A stretch of 9,287 nt of DNA from Actinomycetes bacterium (lineage in GTDB: Bacteria; Actinomycetota; Actinomycetes; Propionibacteriales; Propionibacteriaceae): positions 1 to 9,287 of the forward strand of contig JAEYNS010000271.1 of assembly GCA_023412435.1 (NCBI GenBank), given 5' to 3'. The translations under genes were made by a program, and so were the position numbers. Within the stretch, counting starts at the first letter, position 1. Every line of letters starts with the position of its first letter. Below the pieces are notes generated by a model. The model saw only the letters and a program-made list of their open reading frames with translations, was not told the origin of the DNA and did no database searches. This document shows, in pieces, positions 1-4,643 of this stretch.

Positions 1-1
1 G

Positions 2-307
2 TGGACGGCTGTCTACTCGTTCTCCCTCAGCCTCGTGATGGCGGTGATCTTCGTGATCTCCTGGGTGGCCCAGGCTGTCACCGGACGGGTGGCCCACAAC
101 GAGGAGCGGCTGCGCGACCTGCTCGACCCGCTGCCGCTGGGGCAGTACCTGGCCAGCCCCGACTTCTGGGGACGGACCTTCCAGAACTGGCAGTCGGAGT
201 TGCTGGCGGTCGGCTCGATGGCGATCTTCGCCGTCTTCCTGCGCCAGCGCGGCTCCCCCGAGTCCAAGCCGGTCGGGGCGCCGCACTCACAGACCCCGAG
301 TGGCTGA
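2..307 (+). CDS. DUF6766-type membrane protein, C-terminal part (5' truncated)
   Basis: The reading frame is open from the window edge and its start lies outside; about 101 residues are visible. There are two hydrophobic stretches, at about residues 4-26 and 66-80 of the visible part. Between them is a polar loop carrying LPLGQYL and QNWQSE, and the end reads LRQRGSPESKPV followed by APHSQT. From memory, these motifs are typical of the small actinobacterial and proteobacterial membrane family DUF6766, whose members carry two similar two-helix units; this would be the second unit. No biochemical function is known to me. The next gene begins 82 nt downstream and has its own promoter candidate, so the two need not be co-transcribed. 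The frame is secure; the family name rests on remembered motifs. Confidence 0.72.
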   Translation, partial: WTAVYSFSLSLVMAVIFVISWVAQAVTGRVAHNEERLRDLLDPLPLGQYLASPDFWGRTFQNWQSELLAVGSMAIFAVFLRQRGSPESKPVGAPHSQTPSG

Positions 308-324
308 GCGGACGCGCAGGGGCT

Positions 325-350
325 GGGTTGGCGGCACCATCCCCGGGTAA
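325..350 (+). promoter_or_regulatory. Candidate general-stress sigma (SigB/SigF/SigH-type) promoter
   Basis: GGGTTG ends at 330 and is followed, after 14 nt, by GGGTAA at 345-350. This fits the actinobacterial general-stress sigma pattern (GNNT or GTTT, 14-16 nt, then GGGTA plus one base). Transcription would start near 357, leaving a leader of about 33 nt that contains the ribosome binding site of the ferritin-like gene. Stress control suits that family. This is a motif match only. Confidence 0.5.
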
Positions 351-374
351 GTCAGCACCGCAAGCCACCCCGGA

Positions 375-382
375 CGAAAGGA
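375..382 (+). promoter_or_regulatory. Ribosome binding site of the ferritin-like gene
   Basis: GAAAGGAG lies 7 nt before the ATG at 390. It is one of the clearest Shine-Dalgarno sequences in the window and fixes that start. Confidence 0.8.
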
Positions 383-389
383 GCGCGCC

Positions 390-887
390 ATGGCCGAGAA
401 GGGTCTGGAGTCGCTGTTCTACGACACCCTGCGTGACATGTACTACGCCGAACGGCACATTCTGAAGTCGCTGCCCAAGCTGGAGCGGGCCGCCGTCTCC
501 GACGAGCTCAAGGCCGCGTTCGAGCAGCACCGCAGGGAGACCGAGGGGCAGGTCAAGCGCCTCGAGGACGTGTTCGCGATGATCGACCGCAAGCCCGTCA
601 GCAAGCGGTGCGAGGCGATCGACGGGATCCTCAAGGAGGGCGACGAGCACCTTGAGGAGTACAAGGGCAGCCCGGCAGCCGACGCGGCCCTGATCGCCTC
701 CGCCCAGGCGGTGGAGCACTACGAGATCACCCGGTACGGCACGCTTCGCCGGTGGGCGAGGATGCTGGGCCTTCCGAAGGGTTCCGACCTGCTCAGCGAG
801 ACCCTCGAGGAGGAGTCGCGCACCGACGAGCTGCTCACGAAGAACGCCGAGGTGGAGGCCAACGCGAAGGCGAAGAAGGGCAGCTGA
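390..887 (+). CDS. YciE/YciF-type ferritin-like protein (DUF892)
   Basis: A 165-residue, all-helical acidic/basic protein without signal peptide or membrane segment, so probably cytosolic. The N-terminal helix carries LRDMYYAERHILKSLPK (Glu21). The second has FEQHRRETEGQ (His47, Glu50, Glu52), the characteristic signature of DUF892. Later helices carry AVEHYEITRYGTL (Glu109, His110, Glu112) and LEEESRTDELL near 139-149. These are the carboxylate and His positions expected for a four-helix diiron bundle. Length matches the usual 160-170 residues. Family members are linked to stress and some are annotated as ferroxidases; activity here is unproven. The C-terminus is Lys/Ala-rich (AKAKKGS). The stop lies 5 nt from that of the convergent P450, so transcripts from the two strands probably overlap. 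No relation to carotenoid synthesis is evident. Confidence 0.9.
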   Translation: MAEKGLESLFYDTLRDMYYAERHILKSLPKLERAAVSDELKAAFEQHRRETEGQVKRLEDVFAMIDRKPVSKRCEAIDGILKEGDEHLEEYKGSPAADAALIASAQAVEHYEITRYGTLRRWARMLGLPKGSDLLSETLEEESRTDELLTKNAEVEANAKAKKGS

Positions 888-892
888 CCGGA

Positions 893-2095
893 TCAGCCCG
901 CGACGGGGTCGAGCCGCAGCTGCAGCCCCCGCACCTGGTAGCCCTCGATCAGGGCGTCCCAGCCGATCGTCGGCGTGCCGGCCAGGGTGGGGTGCAGGCG
1001 CAGCAGCCGGGTCAGCAGCACGTCGGTCTCCAGGATGGCCAGCGGTTGCCCGGGGCAGCGGTGAGCCCCGTCGCCGAAGCTGAGCCCTGCGGCGTTCACC
1101 CCGGAGGGCAGGTCGCGGCCGGGGCACACCTGGAGGGGCTCGTCACCGAGGGCGACCGGGTCTGCGTTGGCGGGCCGCACGCAGACGTCGATCAGGTCGC
1201 CCGCAGGGATCGTCCACTCGGTCCCCTCGTCGGTCAACGGCACCGGCCGGCTGGCCCGGCGGTAGAGGTGCCCGACCACCGGCTCCAGCCGGATGAGCTC
1301 GTTCAGGATCGCGAACCGCTCCGGCTGCGCTGCGACCAGGTAGCGCTCCCGCAGCCGCTGGTCGTCCAGCAGGTGCCAGCACGCCATCGCTATGAACTCT
1401 CTCGTGGTGACCATGCCGGCGGTGCCGTAGGTGACCGATTCCACCAGGATGTCGAGGTTGGTGTAGCCCTCGTCGATCAGGTGGCTGATGATGTCGTGGC
1501 GTCGCTGTCGGCGCCGGGCCCGGATCGCTGGGCGGACATCGGCGAGGTAGAACCGTGCGATCGGTACCAGGGCGTTCACCGCTGCTGTCGCCCATTCCCG
1601 GTTGGACCTGCCGAGGTCGGGCCTGGTGATGTCCAGCGGCGGCTGGTTGAAGAAGCTCACCAGCCGGCGGGCCATCGCGCGCACCCTGGACTGCGTCAGG
1701 CCGACCACCTGCGAGGTGACGTCGACCGTGTACTCCAGCGCCAGGTCGTCCACGACGCACTCCCCGGCCGTCCGTGCGGCGGCGAGCAGGCGATCGGCAG
1801 TGGCCTCGAGTTGGGCGGTGTACCGCTCCGCCACCACGGTGGGGGCGAGGAAGCGGGCCACCTTGGAGCGCTGCCGGTCGTGAAGCGGCCCGTCCGAGAT
1901 CAGGATCGGGTAGTGCTTGAGGTGGCCGCGAGGGATCGCCTCGGCGCTGAAGCCTGCCTGGGTGGTCGACTCCCTCGCCCGCAGCACCTGTCGTGCCGCC
2001 GCCAGCGATCGCACCCGCCACACCGCATCCTGCCGCTCGACGGCGGGGCCGTCGGTGGCCTCGCCGGCCGGCATCGCCCGTCGCTGGTTGGCCAC
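893..2095 (-). CDS. Cytochrome P450 monooxygenase, soluble bacterial type
   Basis: From the GTG at 2095 the protein has 400 residues, normal for soluble class I bacterial P450s, which need ferredoxin and reductase partners (none in the window). Signatures in order: helix-C HDRQR (72-76), I-helix AGMVTT (226-231), K-helix ELIR (266-269), ANADP (309-313) and the heme loop FGDGAHRCPG with the cysteine ligand at about 347. The I-helix is odd: the usual acidic residue (AGxE/DTT) is Val. I chose the GTG at 2095 because GAAGGGG lies 8 nt upstream. An ATG at 2221 would add 42 residues without family character, use up the intergenic DNA and stop 2 nt from the divergent methyltransferase start. ATG 2074 is a third option. 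Being next to crt genes, it may hydroxylate a carotenoid; a P450 is implicated in the 3-hydroxylation of isorenieratene in Brevibacterium. The substrate is unproven. Confidence 0.9.
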   Translation of the reverse strand: MANQRRAMPAGEATDGPAVERQDAVWRVRSLAAARQVLRARESTTQAGFSAEAIPRGHLKHYPILISDGPLHDRQRSKVARFLAPTVVAERYTAQLEATADRLLAAARTAGECVVDDLALEYTVDVTSQVVGLTQSRVRAMARRLVSFFNQPPLDITRPDLGRSNREWATAAVNALVPIARFYLADVRPAIRARRRQRRHDIISHLIDEGYTNLDILVESVTYGTAGMVTTREFIAMACWHLLDDQRLRERYLVAAQPERFAILNELIRLEPVVGHLYRRASRPVPLTDEGTEWTIPAGDLIDVCVRPANADPVALGDEPLQVCPGRDLPSGVNAAGLSFGDGAHRCPGQPLAILETDVLLTRLLRLHPTLAGTPTIGWDALIEGYQVRGLQLRLDPVAG

Positions 2096-2120
2096 TGGCC
2101 CGGCCCCTTCCGTGCTCGGC

Positions 2121-2158
2121 GTGTCCGCTGGGTATGTGCCTGCGGTGTCGTCAGGGTA
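2121..2158. repeat. Two direct repeats GTGTC-N4-GGGTA (candidate operator)
   Basis: Copies at 2121-2134 and 2145-2158 match at all ten defined bases (GTGTC and GGGTA), with different 4-nt centres (CGCT and GTCA). Their starts are 24 bp apart. They lie in the middle of the divergent intergenic region, where a regulator could act on both genes. If the P450 instead began at 2221, the same repeat would encode YPDDT/YPADT, so a coding origin is not fully excluded. Confidence 0.5.
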
Positions 2159-2173
2159 GACCCACAGCGCAAC

Positions 2174-2203
2174 CGCGCCGCCCGCCGCGAGCGGGCGGAC
2201 GCG
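2174..2203 (+). other. GC-rich hairpin in the methyltransferase leader
   Basis: A perfect 8-bp stem (CCGCCCGC at 2178-2185 with GCGGGCGG at 2191-2198) encloses the 5-nt loop CGCGA. It extends by CGCG/CGCG (2174-2177 and 2200-2203) across one bulged A at 2199. It ends 5 nt before the Shine-Dalgarno sequence. There is no T-run, so it does not look like an intrinsic terminator. It could tune translation or mRNA stability. In such GC-rich DNA, chance stems are common. Confidence 0.45.
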
Positions 2204-2208
2204 CCGCC

Positions 2209-2217
2209 GGAGGGGGG
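2209..2217 (+). promoter_or_regulatory. Ribosome binding site deciding the methyltransferase GTG start
   Basis: GGAGGGGGG lies 6 nt upstream of the GTG at 2224. It selects that codon over the long upstream extension of the open frame, which only overlaps the P450 gene. Confidence 0.75.
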
Positions 2218-2223
2218 ACATCC

Positions 2224-2970
2224 GTGGACGACAACCAGGACGAGGCCGGGCCGCTCGACCTCGCCTTCGACAAGGCGGCAGGGCGCTACGACCTGCTGAC
2301 CGGCCTCAACCCCGGCTACCACCGTCACCTGGCGGTCGCCGCCGGGCTCCTGGCCGAGCGGATCGGCCCGCCGCCCGAGGTGCTGCTCGACCTGGGCTGC
2401 GGATCAGGGTCCTCGACGATCGCCCTGCAAGCGGTGGCGCCGCGGGCGAGGATCGTCGGGGTGGACGCGTCCGCGGGCATGCTGGCCAGGGCGCGGGTGA
2501 AGCCGTGGACCGCTCGGGTGGAGTTCCACACCGCCACCGCCCAGCAGCTGGGCCGGCTCGGCCTGCCGACCGCCGACGGGGTGCTCGCCGCCTATCTGCT
2601 GCGCAACGTGGCCGAGCCCGAGCGCGACGCGGTCCTGGCGGCGATCCGGGAACAGTTGCGGCCCGGGGGGTGGCTGGCCGTCCATGAGTACTCGGTCGCA
2701 GGCCGGCGCGGCGCGCGGTGGCGCTGGACCGTGGTCTGCCGAGCCGTGGTGATCCCGTTGAGCCGGCTGGTCGGCGGCTCTCCACCGCTGTACCGGTACC
2801 TGTGGCGCAGTGTCCTCGACTTCGACAGCACCGACACCGTGCTGCGGCGCCTGCGCCGGGCGGGTTTCACCGAGGTGTCCCATCACGAGGTGGCGGGCTG
2901 GCAGCGAGGCATCCTGCACACCTTCCTGGCCCGCCGGCCCGACGACGAGGACGCTGGATCCGCCGGCTGA
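2224..2970 (+). CDS. Class I SAM-dependent methyltransferase, UbiE/MenG-like (CrtT-like candidate)
   Basis: A 248-residue protein with a Rossmann methyltransferase core. The SAM-binding motif I is LLDLGCGSG (54-62), the acidic ribose-binding residue is Asp81 in VGVDAS, LLRNV (125-129) resembles the UbiE/MenG 'LRNV' motif, and LRPGGW is at 145-150. The N-terminal FDKAAGRYDLLTGL also fits this group. The C-terminal third (about 165-235) is basic and aromatic and lacks clear family motifs. There is no signal peptide. Quinone methylation is the classical role of the family, but carotenoid clusters of streptomycetes carry a methyltransferase called CrtT, and the location here favours a cluster-specific substrate. 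It might methylate a product of the divergent P450; this is inference. It converges on the regulator gene with a 27-nt gap. Confidence 0.83.
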   Translation: MDDNQDEAGPLDLAFDKAAGRYDLLTGLNPGYHRHLAVAAGLLAERIGPPPEVLLDLGCGSGSSTIALQAVAPRARIVGVDASAGMLARARVKPWTARVEFHTATAQQLGRLGLPTADGVLAAYLLRNVAEPERDAVLAAIREQLRPGGWLAVHEYSVAGRRGARWRWTVVCRAVVIPLSRLVGGSPPLYRYLWRSVLDFDSTDTVLRRLRRAGFTEVSHHEVAGWQRGILHTFLARRPDDEDAGSAG

Positions 2971-2985
2971 GGGATCGCTCAGGCC
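2965..2985. terminator. Weak hairpin between convergent methyltransferase and regulator genes
   Basis: CTGAG (2967-2971) pairs with CTCAG (2978-2982) around a 6-nt loop. The stem extends by GG/CC at 2965-2966 and 2984-2985 if one G bulges. It straddles the methyltransferase stop codon and is the only stem I find in the 27-nt gap. There is no good T-run on either side, so its terminator role is weakly supported. Confidence 0.25.
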
Positions 2986-2997
2986 TTGGTCCGGGGG

Positions 2998-3897
2998 TCA
3001 GGCAGTGGCGGCGAGGAGCCGGGTGACTTCGCGGGCGGCCGGGGCGATCTTGTGCCCGAGCCGATGGCAGTCCGGCGGCGCCAGGTGCTGGAACCTGCCG
3101 CCGACAGCCACCGGCACGTCGGGGTGGGCGGCCCGGAGCCGCTCGACCAGGGCGGCGGCCTGGCGGGCGTCGGCGCGTCGCGGGATGGTGGTCACGCTGA
3201 TCGCGGCCCCGGTGGTGGCGACCGCGTCCGCCCAGGCCTCGGGCGGGACGTCCGCGCCGAGGTAGATGGTCGCTGTCCCGGTTCGGCGCAGCGCGACCGC
3301 GAAGGCGAGCAGGCCGAGCTGGTGGTCGACTCCCGGCGGGGCGCCGATGATGGCCGGGGGCGGCGGAAGGTTGGGGCCGACCGCGTCGAAACTCGCCGCG
3401 AGCCGACGCATCACGATGTTGGCGGCGAGGTGCTCGCCGGCCACGGTGATCGCTCCGGTAGCCCAGGCCGAGCCGAGCCGCACCAGCGTGGGCATCAGCC
3501 AGTCGTCGACCATGCTCTCGAAGCTGCGCAGCGCGAACTGCTCGTCGATGATCCGGGTCGCCGCGGCGGGGTCGAGGGTGGCCACCGCGTCGATCAGCCG
3601 GGTGGCGGCGTCCGGCTGGTGATTCGGCTCGTCGATCCTGCGGCGCACCTCGTCGGAGGCCTCGCGCGGCGGGACGCCCGCCGCCACCAGTTGCTGCATG
3701 GCTCGAATCCGGCGCAACGCGTCGGCGTCGTAGACCCGGTGGCCGCCAGGGGTACGGGCCGGCCGGAAGGCGTCGTAGCGCCGCTCCCAGGCGCGCAGCG
3801 TGTGCTCGGCGACGCCGGTGAGTTGTGCGGCCTGGCTGATCGTGACCATCTCGTTGCGCAGTCTAGAGCCGTGCACCTGAGGCTGCAGAGCATTCAT
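2998..3897 (-). CDS. litR: LitR/CarH-type MerR regulator with a B12-binding photosensor domain
   Basis: A 299-residue protein. The MerR winged helix spans about 17-87 (TISQAAQLTGVAEHTLRAWERRY, then RTPGGHRVYD). A four-helix B12 'cap' at about 95-175 carries W-x9-EH (Trp145, Glu155, His156), the CarH signature that senses the adenosyl group. A Rossmann cobalamin-binding domain at about 180-299 has VDHQLG, with His192 as the expected lower axial ligand. In this family AdoCbl-bound protein represses crt genes in the dark, and light breaks the Co-C bond and releases DNA. All key residues are present, so light sensing is plausible. It diverges from the crt operon, its likely target. The start is uncertain: ATG 3897 has no Shine-Dalgarno but lies just after a TAATAC box (perhaps leaderless), while ATG 3849 would give the more usual MVTISQAAQ N-terminus. 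Confidence 0.9.
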   Translation of the reverse strand: MNALQPQVHGSRLRNEMVTISQAAQLTGVAEHTLRAWERRYDAFRPARTPGGHRVYDADALRRIRAMQQLVAAGVPPREASDEVRRRIDEPNHQPDAATRLIDAVATLDPAAATRIIDEQFALRSFESMVDDWLMPTLVRLGSAWATGAITVAGEHLAANIVMRRLAASFDAVGPNLPPPPAIIGAPPGVDHQLGLLAFAVALRRTGTATIYLGADVPPEAWADAVATTGAAISVTTIPRRADARQAAALVERLRAAHPDVPVAVGGRFQHLAPPDCHRLGHKIAPAAREVTRLLAATA

Positions 3898-3904
3898 ACG
3901 TGTG

Positions 3905-3915
3905 CAGTATTACTG
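3905..3915. promoter_or_regulatory. Near-palindrome CAGTATTACTG containing a possible litR -10 box
   Basis: The 11 bp read CAGTA-T-TACTG, perfectly symmetric around one central base. On the minus strand they contain TAATAC, whose downstream edge lies 9 nt before the ATG at 3897. Transcription from it would start at about 3900 and give a leaderless or nearly leaderless mRNA. A regulator bound here would block litR, so autorepression is possible. There is no recognisable -35 sequence. Confidence 0.4.
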
Positions 3916-3923
3916 AGGCTGCT

Positions 3924-3965
3924 TGTCTAAGTTTGGTCGGGTGTGGCACGTTGTGTGTCAAACTT
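3924..3965. repeat. Inverted and phased repeats, candidate LitR operator
   Basis: AAGTTTG (3929-3935) is the exact reverse complement of CAAACTT (3959-3965), centred at 3947. Overlapping this are TGTCTAA (3924), GGTCGGG (3935) and TGTCAAA (3956), with start spacings of 11 and 21 bp, close to whole helical turns. CarH proteins bind as oligomers to tandem repeats of about 11 bp, which fits. The repeats are short and the assignment is tentative. Confidence 0.45.
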
Positions 3966-4029
3966 GGCAAGCGATCAGAGGTGGATTTCCTTGACGACCG
4001 TAGCTTCTCCTCCGGGGACACCGATCTCC

Positions 4030-4067
4030 CCCGGGGCGGCGGCGCTTCCCCCGGCCCCCGCCCCGGG
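4030..4067 (+). other. Strong GC hairpin in the idi leader
   Basis: CCCGGGGCGG (4030-4039) pairs perfectly with CCGCCCCGGG (4058-4067), giving ten GC pairs around an 18-nt loop. It ends 33 nt before the idi start codon. No T-run follows, so it is not a typical intrinsic terminator. It could stabilise the 5' end or modulate expression if transcription starts upstream of it. Confidence 0.45.
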
Positions 4068-4100
4068 TGGAGCGACCGGCAGGGATCGGCGGGACCGCCC

Positions 4101-4643
4101 ATGACCGACCTCGTCGTGCTGCTCGATTCCGACGGTCGTCCCAGCGGCACCGCTGACCGGCTCGCCGTCCACACCGCAGCCACTCCCTACCACCTGGCCT
4201 TCTCCTGCTACCTGTTCGACGACCGCGGTCGGCTGCTGCTGACCAGGCGCGCGCTGGGCAAGCGGACCTGGCCGGGGACGTGGACGAACAGCTGCTGCGG
4301 GCACCCCCGGCCGGGAGAGTCGGCACGGGCTGCCGTCGAGCGCCGGGTCGCTGCCGAACTCGGAGGGCCGGCCCGCGACCTCGAGCTCGTGCTCCCGTCC
4401 TTCAGCTACCGCGCTGTGGACTCCAGCGGAATCGTCGAGCACGAACTGTGCCCCGTGTGGGTGGGCCGGTTCCGGCCGTCCGACCTCTCCCCAGATCCGG
4501 ATGAAGTGATGGACACTGGATGGGTGGAATGGCCCGCCGTGGTGCGGCTGGTGACCGACAGCCCACAACTGCTCAGCCCCTGGGCGGCGCTCCAGGTGCC
4601 GCTGCTGGCGGCCGCGCTCAACGACAGCGACGGTGCCGCATGA
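4101..4643 (+). CDS. idi: Isopentenyl-diphosphate delta-isomerase, type I
   Basis: Interconverts IPP and DMAPP, giving the primer for prenyl chain growth. The 180-residue Nudix-fold protein aligns closely, from memory, with the 182-residue E. coli Idi. It has metal-binding His24 and His31 (HTAATPYHLAF), TRRALGKRTWPGTW, the catalytic cysteine loop NSCCGHP (Cys66, His68), and the metal/catalytic glutamates in IVEHELCPV (Glu113, Glu115). DEVMDTGWVEW follows. The ATG at 4101 gives the family N-terminus (MTDLVVLLDSDG), and the 67-residue in-frame extension upstream is not Idi-like. The ribosome binding site is weak: AGGGA at 4081 is too far and GGCGGGA close by is imperfect. It is the first gene of the crt operon and its stop overlaps the crtE start as ATGA. 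The precursor-supply gene heading the operon suggests that flux is induced together with the pathway. Confidence 0.95.
   Translation: MTDLVVLLDSDGRPSGTADRLAVHTAATPYHLAFSCYLFDDRGRLLLTRRALGKRTWPGTWTNSCCGHPRPGESARAAVERRVAAELGGPARDLELVLPSFSYRAVDSSGIVEHELCPVWVGRFRPSDLSPDPDEVMDTGWVEWPAVVRLVTDSPQLLSPWAALQVPLLAAALNDSDGAA

Larger units (their letters stand above)
2096..2223. promoter_or_regulatory. Divergent promoter region between P450 and methyltransferase
   Basis: With the P450 start at 2095 and the methyltransferase start at 2224, these 128 bp must hold both promoters. They contain two direct repeats (2121-2134 and 2145-2158), a strong hairpin (2174-2203) and the methyltransferase Shine-Dalgarno sequence (2209-2217). 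I find no convincing -35/-10 pair on either strand, so promoter positions cannot be given. Confidence 0.55.
3898..4100. promoter_or_regulatory. Divergent control region of litR and the idi-crt operon
   Basis: This 203-bp stretch has no gene. It holds a near-palindrome (3905-3915), a 7-bp inverted repeat (3929-3935 with 3959-3965), phased TGTC/GGTC elements (3924, 3935, 3956) and a leader hairpin (4030-4067). The part 3898-3980 is clearly less GC-rich than its surroundings, as expected of a promoter. No convincing sigma-70 pair could be assigned for idi. A TTGACA exists on the minus strand near 3961-3956, without a -10 at normal spacing. Confidence 0.65.

Noticed and set aside
78..1127. Long minus-strand open frame (349 codons)
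   Set aside because: It covers the ferritin-like gene and the DUF6766 end in antisense, is Arg/Pro/Ala-rich and has no recognisable domain.
2130..2159. GGGTAT and GGGTAG as stress-sigma -10 boxes
   Set aside because: No matching GNNT/GTTT -35 element lies 14-16 nt upstream of either, so the operator reading was preferred.
2096..2221. 42-residue N-terminal extension of the P450 from ATG 2221
   Set aside because: No ribosome binding site, no family similarity, and it would leave 2 nt between divergent start codons. Kept only as an alternative start.
752..2299. Long plus-strand open frame (515 codons) opposite the P450
   Set aside because: It lies antisense to a P450 with all heme signatures. 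Its translation is low-complexity G/R/P/H/V-rich without motifs, a typical GC-bias shadow.
2986..3930. Plus-strand open frame opposite litR
   Set aside because: Antisense to a gene with clear MerR and B12-binding motifs; the translation has no domain features.
4030..4067. Intrinsic terminator in the idi leader
   Set aside because: The stem is strong but no T-run follows it on the plus strand.
3900..4100. 67-residue N-terminal extension of idi in the same frame
   Set aside because: The added residues are not Idi-like, cover the operator-like repeats and the leader hairpin, and the ATG at 4101 matches the family start.
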